NCBI GenBank assembly: GCA_900109435.1
Contig: FNZT01000014.1
Coordinates: forward strand, 31,556-95,555
Reading direction: 5' to 3'
Length of the DNA: 64,000 bases
From: Ruminococcus sp. YRD2003
Lineage (GTDB): Bacteria; Bacillota; Clostridia; Oscillospirales; Ruminococcaceae
Positions 43,434 to 51,518 of the stretch are shown here, piece after piece. The notes beneath the pieces were generated by a model. The model saw only the letters and a list, made by a program, of their open reading frames with translations, was not told the DNA's origin and made no database searches. The position numbers and the translations under genes are program-made. Position 1 is the first letter of the stretch. Every line of letters begins with the position of its first letter.

Positions 43434-45788
43434 TCAGACCTTCCTGAGCTTTGCGTAATTTGCCATAATTTTCTTAGTGCCGACCTTCTCGAAAGCAATT
43501 TCGAGCATTGAATCGTTAGCCATAGGCTTAACGGAGAGTATAGTCCCCTCGCCGAAAATGCTGTGAGCCACGCGCTCACCGACCTCATAGCTGACAGCCT
43601 CCTTGGCGTTTGTCTGCCTTTTCTCGCGTGCAAGCTGCTGCTGAAGCGAGGACGACCGCACCTCCGTTACGGAGTTGTCGCTTTCCTCAAGTCTGCTCTT
43701 GACAGCCGCGGCATTGTCGGTCTTGACGATCATATCCCTGCCTATCTCCTTGATAAAGCGCGAGGTAACGTTATGCTGTGTCTGACCGAAGAGCATTCGC
43801 CTGCTGGCGCTGGTGATGAAGAGCTTCGCGCGCGCACGTGTTATCGCAACGTAAGCGAGACGGCGCTCCTCTTCGATATCCTCCTCGCTGTCAATAGAGC
43901 GCGAGCTCGGGAAGATACCCTCCTCAAGCCCCGTGATATAAACATTGTCGTACTCAAGACCCTTTGCGGAGTGGATCGTCATGAGAGTGACTCTGTCCTC
44001 GGTGCCGTCGTCGCGGTCAGCCTCGGTATAGAGTGCGACCTCCTCAAGGAAGCCGCCCAGAGTTGGCTCCTCCGCGGAGTTCATATACTGCACGGCAGAG
44101 CTGCGCAGCTCCTCTACGTTCTCGATCTTGGTATCGGCATTTTCGAGTGTTTTGAGGTAGCTGAGGTATCCCGTCCTGTCGAGAACGATATCAATCAGCT
44201 CATCAAGAGCGGCAGTCTCCGCGGCTTCTATCAGCTCACCGAACATCGCCGCAGCAGCTCTCAGAGCGGAAGTTTTCTTCGCCAGCGGAGCGTAGTCCTC
44301 GCAGTGGCAAATGACATCATAAGGGGTGAGCTTGAGATCGCGGCTGATGTCGTCGATGAGGGCGATAGTCGAATCACCGATACCGCGCTTGGGCTCATTG
44401 ATTATGCGGCGGAATCGGAGCATATCTCCCGTATTGTCTATGAACGCGAGATATGAGAGTATGTCACGTATCTCCTTTCGGTCGTAGAATCGCATACCGC
44501 CGTAAACGCGGTACGGAATATTCGCGCGGACAAGCGCACGCTCGATCGTATTGGACTGAGCATTCATGCGGTAGAGCACGGCATTTCTTGAATATGTGCC
44601 CGTGACCTCATAGTCCTTCTTTATCGAATCAGCGATAAACTGGGCCTCGTCGTTCTCATCGTAAGCCTTGTACCAGTCTATCTGCTCGCCCTGTCCTTTG
44701 TCTGTCCAGAGTGACTTTTCCTTACGGCTCGTATTGTTGGAGATAACAGAGTTAGCCGCATCGAGAATGGTCTGGGTAGAGCGGTAATTCTGCTCGAGGC
44801 GCACGACCTTAGCCCCCTCGAACTGCTCCTCAAATCCGAGGATATTCTCGATATTCGCACCGCGGAAGCGGTAGATGCTCTGGTCGTCGTCGCCGACAAC
44901 GCAGATGTTCTTATGCTCCTGCGAGAGCATCGACACGAGCATGAACTGCACGTGATTGGTGTCCTGATACTCGTCGACAAGTATGTACTTATACTTATTC
45001 CGATATTTTTCGAGCACATCGGGGAAGTCACGGAAGAGCTCGACGGTCTTGCAGAGTATATCGTCGAAATCGAGACCGTTTGCCGCACGCAGACGCTCGT
45101 CATAAAGCTTATACAGCTTGGCGATCGTCTTTTTGCGGTAGTCCTGCCCCGCCTGCTCGCGTAGCTCATCGGGAGATATCATCTTGTCCTTGGCGCTGCT
45201 TATCTCGGCGAGCACAGCCTTGGGAGCAAGCTGCTTCTCGGAGACATCGAGCTCGGTCATGACATTCTTTATCATGCGCTGACTGTCATCGGAGTCATAT
45301 ATCGTGAAATTGCTGCCATATCCGAGCGCCCCTATCTCGCTCCTGAGAATGCGCACGCACGCTGAATGGAACGTGGAAGCATGGATATTCAGAGCGTCCT
45401 CGCCGAGCATAGCAGATAGGCGCTCCTTGAGCTCGCCCGCAGCCTTGTTGGTAAAGGTGATAGCGAGGATATTCCACGGCTTTATCGGGTCGACGGCAGC
45501 GATGCTTCGGAGCATATCGGCGTCGTCCTCCTTGCCCTCGGCATAAGCACGGAGGAAAGCCTCGTCCATTTTGTTGCCTTCACGCGAATCGTCGTAGTAG
45601 GCGTTGCCGAAGTTTATCATATTCGCGATACGGTTGACGATAACAGTCGTCTTGCCGCTTCCCGCGCCCGCAAGCACGAGCAGAGGACCGTTCACAGTAA
45701 AAACAGCCTCGCGCTGGCGGTCGTTCATACGGCTGAAGTACCTGTTCAGAGCAGCTCTTTTAGCCTCGGTAAAAGTGTTTTTGTCCAT
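43434..45788 (-). CDS. pcrA: UvrD/PcrA superfamily 1 DNA helicase
   Basis: A 784-residue 3'-5' helicase. Motif I is LAGAGSGKTT (about 37-46), motif II is LVDEYQDTNHVQF, followed by GDDDQSIYRFRGA, RLEQNYRST and later TIHSAKGLEYD and VAITRARAKLF. The length and set of motifs match PcrA, an essential repair and anti-recombination helicase of Gram-positives. The C-terminal 60 residues form the PcrA-type RNA-polymerase-binding Tudor-like domain (YEVGERVAHSIFGEGTIL). First gene of a transcript with pyk. Confidence 0.95.
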   Translation of the reverse strand: MDKNTFTEAKRAALNRYFSRMNDRQREAVFTVNGPLLVLAGAGSGKTTVIVNRIANMINFGNAYYDDSREGNKMDEAFLRAYAEGKEDDADMLRSIAAVDPIKPWNILAITFTNKAAGELKERLSAMLGEDALNIHASTFHSACVRILRSEIGALGYGSNFTIYDSDDSQRMIKNVMTELDVSEKQLAPKAVLAEISSAKDKMISPDELREQAGQDYRKKTIAKLYKLYDERLRAANGLDFDDILCKTVELFRDFPDVLEKYRNKYKYILVDEYQDTNHVQFMLVSMLSQEHKNICVVGDDDQSIYRFRGANIENILGFEEQFEGAKVVRLEQNYRSTQTILDAANSVISNNTSRKEKSLWTDKGQGEQIDWYKAYDENDEAQFIADSIKKDYEVTGTYSRNAVLYRMNAQSNTIERALVRANIPYRVYGGMRFYDRKEIRDILSYLAFIDNTGDMLRFRRIINEPKRGIGDSTIALIDDISRDLKLTPYDVICHCEDYAPLAKKTSALRAAAAMFGELIEAAETAALDELIDIVLDRTGYLSYLKTLENADTKIENVEELRSSAVQYMNSAEEPTLGGFLEEVALYTEADRDDGTEDRVTLMTIHSAKGLEYDNVYITGLEEGIFPSSRSIDSEEDIEEERRLAYVAITRARAKLFITSASRRMLFGQTQHNVTSRFIKEIGRDMIVKTDNAAAVKSRLEESDNSVTEVRSSSLQQQLAREKRQTNAKEAVSYEVGERVAHSIFGEGTILSVKPMANDSMLEIAFEKVGTKKIMANYAKLRKV

Positions 45789-45827
45789 ATATACCTTCTC
45801 CGTTAAAGATTAGATTTACAGCTTTAA

Positions 45828-45999
45828 GGCAATACCGCACAAAGCTTGTGCTGGAGATGCGCCGACAGATTTTTCGTCAGATTGTATAGAAATTCCGCAG
45901 GCATACTGACGTATGTCAAGGGATTTCTGTGCAAGATGACGGAAAATATGCAAGCATATCCAGTACAAAGCCTTCTGGCGGGCTTTGTGCGGTGTTGCC
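45828..45999. mobile_element. MITE-like palindromic element, 172 bp
   Basis: Imperfect terminal inverted repeats GGCAATACCGCACAAAGC (45828-45845) and GCTTTGTGCGGTGTTGCC (45982-45999; two mismatches). The centre has its own inverted repeat around TGACGTATGTCA. No transposase is present. A short reading frame across it is a by-product. It lies between the divergent pcrA and glgA genes. Confidence 0.75.
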
Positions 46000-46189
46000 G
46001 TAAAAATACAGCCTGATATTTTACTCATTATTAAAGATATTATACCACAAAACGATTATTTTGAAAAGACCTTTTTAAAAAAATATGTCAGTCAAAAAAT
46101 TTTTTAGGCACAGCTTACACATTATCTCTTCATTTTTTATTATATGACACAAAAGTGTAAATAATTTGTGTATTTTTAATACTTTTCTA

Positions 46190-46218
46190 TTGACGGGATT
46201 TTGATTTTGGTGTATAAT
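46190..46218 (+). promoter_or_regulatory. Sigma-A promoter for glgA
   Basis: TTGACG (46190-46195), 17-base spacer, TATAAT (46213-46218). This excludes the ATG-less frame that extends upstream as coding. Confidence 0.8.
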
Positions 46219-46275
46219 ATAGTATGTAAAGCTGCAATTAATACGCAGGATTTAATGAAGATTGGAGTTGACACT

Positions 46276-47730
46276 ATGAATAACATACTTTTTGCCGCTT
46301 CCGAATGCGTGCCCTTCGTCAAAACAGGCGGTCTTGCCGACGTTGTGGGCTCTCTCCCTCAGTATATCAACAAGGACGAGTTCGACGTAAGGGTCATACT
46401 CCCCTACTACACCTGTATCCCAGCTAAATTCAGGGATAACTTCAAATATGTCACACACTTCTACATGGACTACGGTCTCCGTCCCGACGGAGTTCACGTA
46501 GGTATCATGGAGTACGAGTACAACGGTATCAAGTTCTACTTCGTTGACAACGAGTACTACTTCAAATGCGACTACCCGTACACCTCCGACACGAAATGGG
46601 ACATCGAGCGCTTCACCTTCTTCTGCAAGGCAGTGCTTGCCATACTGCCCGTAATAGGCTTCCGTCCCGACATCATCCACTGCCACGACTGGCAGTCGGC
46701 ACTGATACCCGTGTTCATGCACTCTACCTTCGCAACGAACCCCTTCTACAGCTCGACAAAGTCCATCATGACTATCCACAACCTCAAATTTCAGGGTATT
46801 TGGGACATCGAGACATTCAAGTACAACACAGCCCTGCCCGACTATATGTTCACATCGGACAAGCTCGAATTCAACCGTGCCGCGAATATGCTAAAGGGCG
46901 GTCTCGTGTATGCAGACTACATCACCACAGTCTCCGAGACCTATGCCGAGGAGATAAAGTACCCCTTCTTCGGCGAGCAGCTCGACGGACTTCTCCGTGC
47001 GCGCTCTGCATCGCTCCGCGGCATCGTAAACGGCATCGACTACAATGTGTTCGACCCTTCCAACGACAAGAAGCTGTATGCCAAATACACAGTCAAGGAC
47101 GCAAAGTCCAAAAAAGCAGTCAACAAGGAAAAGCTTCAGGCGGAGCTCGGTCTGCCCGTTGACAGGAACAAGTATATGATAGCGATAATCTCCCGCCTCA
47201 CAGACCAGAAGGGGCTCGACCTCGTAAACTATGCCATCGAGCGTATCTGCGACGAGAACACGCAGTTCGTCATCATCGGAACGGGCGAGCAGAGATATGA
47301 GAATATGTTCAAGCACTATCAGTGGAAGTACCCCGACCGCGTCTGCGCGATAATCAAGTACTCCGACGACCTTGCACACAAGCTCTACGCCGCGGCAGAC
47401 ACCATGCTCATGCCGTCGCTGTTCGAGCCGTGCGGTCTGACTCAGCTCATAGCGCTCCGCTATGGTACTGTACCGATAGTCCGCGAGACAGGCGGTCTCA
47501 AGGACACAGTCGTGCCGTACAACGAGTTTGACGGCACAGGCACGGGCTTCTCGTTTGCCAACTACAACGGCGATGAGATGCTCGGAGCTATCAACTACTC
47601 CAAGTCCGTATACTACGACCACCGCGCCGAGTGGGACAAAATGGTCAAGCGCGGCATGGAGGCAGACTTCTCGTGGAACAGCTCCGCGCGTCAGTACGAG
47701 GGTATGTACAGCTGGATGATAAACTGGTGA
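46276..47730 (+). CDS. glgA: Glycogen synthase (ADP-glucose)
   Basis: A 484-residue GT5 glycosyltransferase that adds glucose from ADP-glucose to glycogen. The N-terminal KTGGLADVVG (about 15-24) is the ADP-glucose loop, and PSLFEPCGLTQLIALRYG near the C-terminus is the donor-binding E-x7-E region. ATG 46276 follows TGGAG with an eight-base gap. No other glg gene is in the window. Glycogen storage is common in Ruminococcus. Confidence 0.94.
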   Translation: MNNILFAASECVPFVKTGGLADVVGSLPQYINKDEFDVRVILPYYTCIPAKFRDNFKYVTHFYMDYGLRPDGVHVGIMEYEYNGIKFYFVDNEYYFKCDYPYTSDTKWDIERFTFFCKAVLAILPVIGFRPDIIHCHDWQSALIPVFMHSTFATNPFYSSTKSIMTIHNLKFQGIWDIETFKYNTALPDYMFTSDKLEFNRAANMLKGGLVYADYITTVSETYAEEIKYPFFGEQLDGLLRARSASLRGIVNGIDYNVFDPSNDKKLYAKYTVKDAKSKKAVNKEKLQAELGLPVDRNKYMIAIISRLTDQKGLDLVNYAIERICDENTQFVIIGTGEQRYENMFKHYQWKYPDRVCAIIKYSDDLAHKLYAAADTMLMPSLFEPCGLTQLIALRYGTVPIVRETGGLKDTVVPYNEFDGTGTGFSFANYNGDEMLGAINYSKSVYYDHRAEWDKMVKRGMEADFSWNSSARQYEGMYSWMINW

Positions 47731-47796
47731 CCCCTGTCGGTGTGCGGTGACCCGCCGCCTTCATTCAAAACGTCACAAACGATAAGCTATGCTGAG

Positions 47797-47818
47797 GGGC
47801 GGAGCCTTTTCCGCCCCT
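47797..47818 (+). terminator. Hairpin after glgA
   Basis: Stem GGGGCGGA/TCCGCCCC with a six-base loop, followed by TGCTTC. Weak U-run. Confidence 0.5.
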
Positions 47819-47854
47819 GCTTCATGAAACGAACACATAGAGGTAAGAGAAAAA

Positions 47855-48472
47855 ATGAAAGTCCTTATACTTAACGGAAGTCCGCATCAGAACGGAAATA
47901 CATCCATCGCAATAAACGAGATGCTGAAGGTCTTTGCCGAGGAGGGCATCGAAACAGAGACATTTCACATCGGCAGCAAGAATATACGCGGCTGTATAGC
48001 CTGCGGCGGATGCGCTGAAAAAGGAAAGTGCGTATTTGACGATGCAGTGAATGAGATAGCCGAAAAATTCCGCGATGCCGACGGTCTTGTTGTGGCTTCG
48101 CCCGTTTACTACGCTTCCGCAAATGCAACGCTCATCGCCTGTCTTGACAGGCTGTTTTACAGCTCACATTTTGACAAGACGATGAAGGTAGGCGCAGCTG
48201 TAGCTGTCGCAAGACGCGGAGGATGCTCGGCAACCTTCGACGAGCTGAACAAATACTTCACCATCAGCGGTATGCCCGTAGCTTCAAGCACTTACTGGAA
48301 CTCAGTCCACGGCAGGCTCCCAGGTGAGGCAGCGCAGGACATCGAAGGACTCAGGACAATGCGCAATCTTGCGAAAAATATGTCTTTCCTGATTAAGTCG
48401 ATAGCTCTCGGACGCGAAAAGTACGGTCTGCCGACTCCCGAGACAGGCGAGATGACACACTTTATCAGATAG
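47855..48472 (+). CDS. Iron-sulfur flavoprotein / NADPH-dependent FMN reductase
   Basis: A 205-residue flavodoxin-fold protein. NGSPHQNGNTS (about 7-17) is the FMN phosphate loop. CIACGGCAEKGKC (about 48-60) is a compact cysteine motif that holds an Fe-S cluster in iron-sulfur flavoproteins. ASPVYYASANATLIACLDR completes the flavin site. Such proteins carry electrons or reduce quinones and nitro compounds. It ends with TAG, 18 bases before the HAD gene, so they are probably one transcript. Confidence 0.88.
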   Translation: MKVLILNGSPHQNGNTSIAINEMLKVFAEEGIETETFHIGSKNIRGCIACGGCAEKGKCVFDDAVNEIAEKFRDADGLVVASPVYYASANATLIACLDRLFYSSHFDKTMKVGAAVAVARRGGCSATFDELNKYFTISGMPVASSTYWNSVHGRLPGEAAQDIEGLRTMRNLAKNMSFLIKSIALGREKYGLPTPETGEMTHFIR

Positions 48473-48490
48473 GTCAAAAGGAATAACTCA

Positions 48491-49150
48491 ATGGATATTA
48501 TCAAAGGCGCAATTTTCGACATGGACGGTCTTATGGTCGACACTGAAAAGCTATACCTCCGCTACTGGAAGGAAGCCGCCGCCGACTTTGGCTACGAGAT
48601 GAAAAACGAGCACGTTTACGCGATACGCAGCCTCGCCCGCAAATACTCGATCCCCAGGCTCAAGAGCTTCTTCGGCGAGGACTTCCCCACCGAGGACGTC
48701 CGCAAACGCCGCACCGAGCTCATAAACGCACACATCGAAAAGTACGGCATCGACGTAAAGAAGGGCTTGTTCAGGCTCCTTGACTTCCTGAAAGCACACG
48801 GGATAAAGCTCGCGGTCGCAACCGCAACTCCGCGCGAACGCGCACTGAACTGTCTTGAAAAAATAGGGGCGCGGCAGTATTTCGACGCGGTGATATGCGG
48901 CGATATGATAACGAACGGCAAACCCGACCCCGACATCTACCTCACTGCTGCCCATGAACTCGGGCTGCCGCCTGAGCAGTGCGCCGCCTTCGAGGACTCG
49001 CCAAACGGCATCAGAGCAGCACATTCGGCGGGCTGCCAAGCAATAATGATACCCGATATGACTCCGCCCGACGAGGAGACTGCTCCCCTGCTGAGCGCAG
49101 TATACGACGACCTCTCACAGGCTGTCAGCTACTTTGAAGGGAGGGTCTGA
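48491..49150 (+). CDS. HAD-superfamily phosphatase, beta-phosphoglucomutase-like
   Basis: A 219-residue HAD enzyme with a helical cap (about 15-90). Catalytic Asp residues are in IFDMDGLMVDTE (about 8-19), with VATATPRERA (motif II), KPDPDIY (motif III Lys) and AFEDSPNGIRAA (motif IV). It fits the beta-phosphoglucomutase/sugar-phosphatase group. Substrate is unknown. It continues into the 87-residue gene three bases later. Confidence 0.88.
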   Translation: MDIIKGAIFDMDGLMVDTEKLYLRYWKEAAADFGYEMKNEHVYAIRSLARKYSIPRLKSFFGEDFPTEDVRKRRTELINAHIEKYGIDVKKGLFRLLDFLKAHGIKLAVATATPRERALNCLEKIGARQYFDAVICGDMITNGKPDPDIYLTAAHELGLPPEQCAAFEDSPNGIRAAHSAGCQAIMIPDMTPPDEETAPLLSAVYDDLSQAVSYFEGRV

Positions 49151-49153
49151 AAA

Positions 49154-49417
49154 ATGCTTTCCAAGACGAGTGTATCCACGCTGTTTGATATCCCGAAGTT
49201 TTACTATTTCGACAGCGGCAACGACTACTCGGGAAGTCTCGGTAACTTCGCGTACAAGGTCTACACAGGCGAGACGCTGCGCGTGCTGACATGGCACGGA
49301 CGTCTCTGCTCCGACAAAGCCGATATCGAACACGAAAAAGAGTTCGACCGTACACAGGAAGGCTTCGACGCCATGATAAAGTGGCTTGAGGACACCTATA
49401 ACGGCAAAACAGAATAA
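49154..49417 (+). CDS. Hypothetical protein, 87 aa
   Basis: An 87-residue soluble protein three bases after the HAD gene, with GGGAGG as ribosome binding site. It has many aromatic residues (FYYFDSGNDYSGSLGNFAY) and a C-terminal helix. I do not recognise it. Tight spacing suggests co-translation with the HAD phosphatase. Its transcript ends in repeat copy 3. Confidence 0.6.
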   Translation: MLSKTSVSTLFDIPKFYYFDSGNDYSGSLGNFAYKVYTGETLRVLTWHGRLCSDKADIEHEKEFDRTQEGFDAMIKWLEDTYNGKTE

Positions 49418-49421
49418 CACA

Positions 49422-49551
49422 AAACAGCCTTCCGAAAGGGGAGCCCCCTTTGGCGGTTTCGCAGGATACCGAATATGGTGCCGTAACCTTACGGCTCGGT
49501 AGCCCACAAATTCCGCTAAAGGAAGCACACTAACGGGAGGCTGTTTCTTTA
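49422..49551. repeat. Terminator-embedded repeat, copy 3 (inverted)
   Basis: Arms AAACAGCCTTCCG (49422-49434) and CGGGAGGCTGTTT (49534-49546) pair with one G-U and end in a T-rich tail. The core (49436-49526, about 91 bp) is the reverse complement of copy 2 with a few changes, running AAGGGGAGCCCCC to GGAAGC. Confidence 0.9.
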
Positions 49552-49777
49552 TTTTACCCGACATATCTGCGTATTCCTTGGTCGATCACCTTTCTGCATT
49601 CGCCTTTTGAGCAAAGATAAATTGGCAGCACAATAGAAAAGGCGGGACAGATATTGACAAATGCGCATGAATAACCTTAAATAATATTAAGATAATTTTA
49701 AGAATTGTAATTTATAATACAAATTAAACGATCAAAAGCTCGGAACCCCCAAAAAACAGAAAAGGAGTATTTACAAT

Positions 49778-51343
49778 ATGAACAGTTTGAACGTAAAGAA
49801 GCTGCTTGCCGTCCTCTCATCGGCAGCGATGATAGCGGGAAGTACGCCCGCCATGCCCACTATGGTAAAGGCTGCCGAGACCGAAACCGTCAGCACTCTC
49901 ATCGGAGACGTCAACAACGACAACAAGGTAACGGTAGCAGACTCGGTAGCTATCCTCCAGTATATCGCGAACAAGGACAAGTACAACCTCTCGGGGCAGC
50001 TCCTGCTGAACGGCGATGTCTACAACCGCGGAGACGGTATCACTGCCCGCGACGCCCTCACGATACAGCGTCTCGACGCGAAGATGATATTCTCACTGCC
50101 CGAGTCTGAGATGGAAACTTCCTCAACCACATCGACGGGCACAACTGTGACAACAACAGCCTCTACCACCGCTACCGCTGCGGGTACGGTAACTACTTCC
50201 ACCGATGTGAAACCTGCTGCGGACATCACATACATTCACCTCAAGGGCGACAAGGCGGAGGTCGCAGGCGACCACGCAGCCGTCAGCGGCTCCGTCATAA
50301 CGATAGACCATTCGGGCACTTATTACGTTGACGGCACGCTCAGCGACGGACAGATAAACGTCAGCGTAGCGGACGAGGTCGCTGACCCCGAGACAGTCAA
50401 GATATTCCTGAACGGCGCGAGCATCACAGGAAAGAGCGCACCTGCAATTCTCATCACAAACGCCGAAAATACGTCGATAAACCTTGTTGACGGCACCGAG
50501 AATACGCTCTCTGACGGCACAACGGCTTATGCGGGCGACAACCTCGGGCTCGCAGTGATCGAGGCTAAGGACGATATTACGATAAAGGGCGGCGAAAAGG
50601 GCACAGGCGTGCTCAGCATCACAGCCAACACTCAGGACGGTATCTCCTGCAACAACGACGTCAAGATAAACGGCGGCACGGTAAACATCACGACACTCAA
50701 CTCGACCGACAAGACAGACGCTGTCAAGGGCAAGACCTCCGTTACTGTCAAGGACGGAAACCTCACGATAGACGCTGAGGGAGACGGCATCAAGTCGAGC
50801 AAGGGCAGTGTTGCCTTTGAGGGCGGCACAGTCTCCATAAAGGCAGGAAATGACGCAGTACAGGCAGGTACACGGATCGAAGCCGTCGGCGGCACGGTCA
50901 TTGCAGGAGGCGACCGCGGCTTCACGGCTGTTGAGGCAGTCAACATCACAGGCGGCGAAGTGTATGCAACAGCAACCGATAATCAGGTAGATGCAAAGCT
51001 TCTCGCAGGTTCGGCACGCACTGTTGCGCTTCTCAACTGCATAGACGACTCTACGAACGAGAAAGACGGTATGTGGAAGAAGACGAACACTGTTGCGGCG
51101 AGCAGGAACTTTGATATAAAATTCACCAAGAAATATAAGTATGTGCTCATCAGCACGACAGACATAAACGGCGCAAAATCGTGCAATTTCTTTAATCTTG
51201 GAACCGATGCTGTCGTAACTCACACCGACGGCAAGCAGACGCAGTTCGACCTCAGCAATGTCACCGTATTTGAAAGTGTTGACCCCTCGGGCGGTGTGAC
51301 TCCGACCGAAACAGACACTCCCAGACCTCCCGCCGAGCAGTAA
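49778..51343 (+). CDS. Secreted Cthe_2159-type carbohydrate-binding protein with dockerin-like repeat
   Basis: A 521-residue exported protein. Signal peptide (about 1-31), then an N-terminal dockerin-like calcium-loop pair (GDVNNDNKVTVADSVAI; GDVYNRGDGITARDALTI, about 42-105), Thr-rich linker (about 112-145), and a beta-helix of the Cthe_2159 (DUF4353) type from about 150 to 480. The helix repeats a pattern of VTVKDGNLTIDAEGDGIKSS-like coils. Cthe_2159 binds acidic plant polysaccharides such as pectin (family knowledge). The C-terminus is Pro/Thr-rich. An N-terminal dockerin is less usual than a C-terminal one. A -35-like TTGACA near 49654 has no strong -10. Confidence 0.85.
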   Translation: MNSLNVKKLLAVLSSAAMIAGSTPAMPTMVKAAETETVSTLIGDVNNDNKVTVADSVAILQYIANKDKYNLSGQLLLNGDVYNRGDGITARDALTIQRLDAKMIFSLPESEMETSSTTSTGTTVTTTASTTATAAGTVTTSTDVKPAADITYIHLKGDKAEVAGDHAAVSGSVITIDHSGTYYVDGTLSDGQINVSVADEVADPETVKIFLNGASITGKSAPAILITNAENTSINLVDGTENTLSDGTTAYAGDNLGLAVIEAKDDITIKGGEKGTGVLSITANTQDGISCNNDVKINGGTVNITTLNSTDKTDAVKGKTSVTVKDGNLTIDAEGDGIKSSKGSVAFEGGTVSIKAGNDAVQAGTRIEAVGGTVIAGGDRGFTAVEAVNITGGEVYATATDNQVDAKLLAGSARTVALLNCIDDSTNEKDGMWKKTNTVAASRNFDIKFTKKYKYVLISTTDINGAKSCNFFNLGTDAVVTHTDGKQTQFDLSNVTVFESVDPSGGVTPTETDTPRPPAEQ

Positions 51344-51383
51344 GCATTCTCACATTCCGAAACTCATTGTTCATATCATAAAG

Positions 51384-51437
51384 GCAGCAGCCGCAGGGAT
51401 CAGTGCGCTCCACTTATCCTGCGGCTGCTGTTTTCTT
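51384..51437 (+). terminator. Terminator after Cthe_2159-type gene
   Basis: Stem GCAGCAGCCGCAGGAT-like 5' arm paired with ATCCTGCGGCTGCTG, followed by TTTTCTTATA. Confidence 0.85.
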
Positions 51438-51442
51438 ATAGA

Positions 51443-51514
51443 TCAGAAGTATACTTCGCAGAACGCGCCGTTATACTCAACTACGTCATCATACGGGATC
51501 TGCTGATAGATACG
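51443..51514 (-). pseudogene. Small 3' gene remnant
   Basis: A 24-codon frame ending in TGA (51443) reads RIYQQIPYDDVVEYNGAFCE and then VYF. It has no start and is blocked by TAG at 51515-51517. It follows the VWA gene stop by four bases and may be the tail of a deleted gene. Family unknown. Confidence 0.3.
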
Positions 51515-51518
51515 CTAT

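Noticed and set aside
45816-46028. 70-residue minus-strand frame
   Set aside because: It spans the terminal repeats of the MITE and has no ribosome binding site; it follows from the palindrome.
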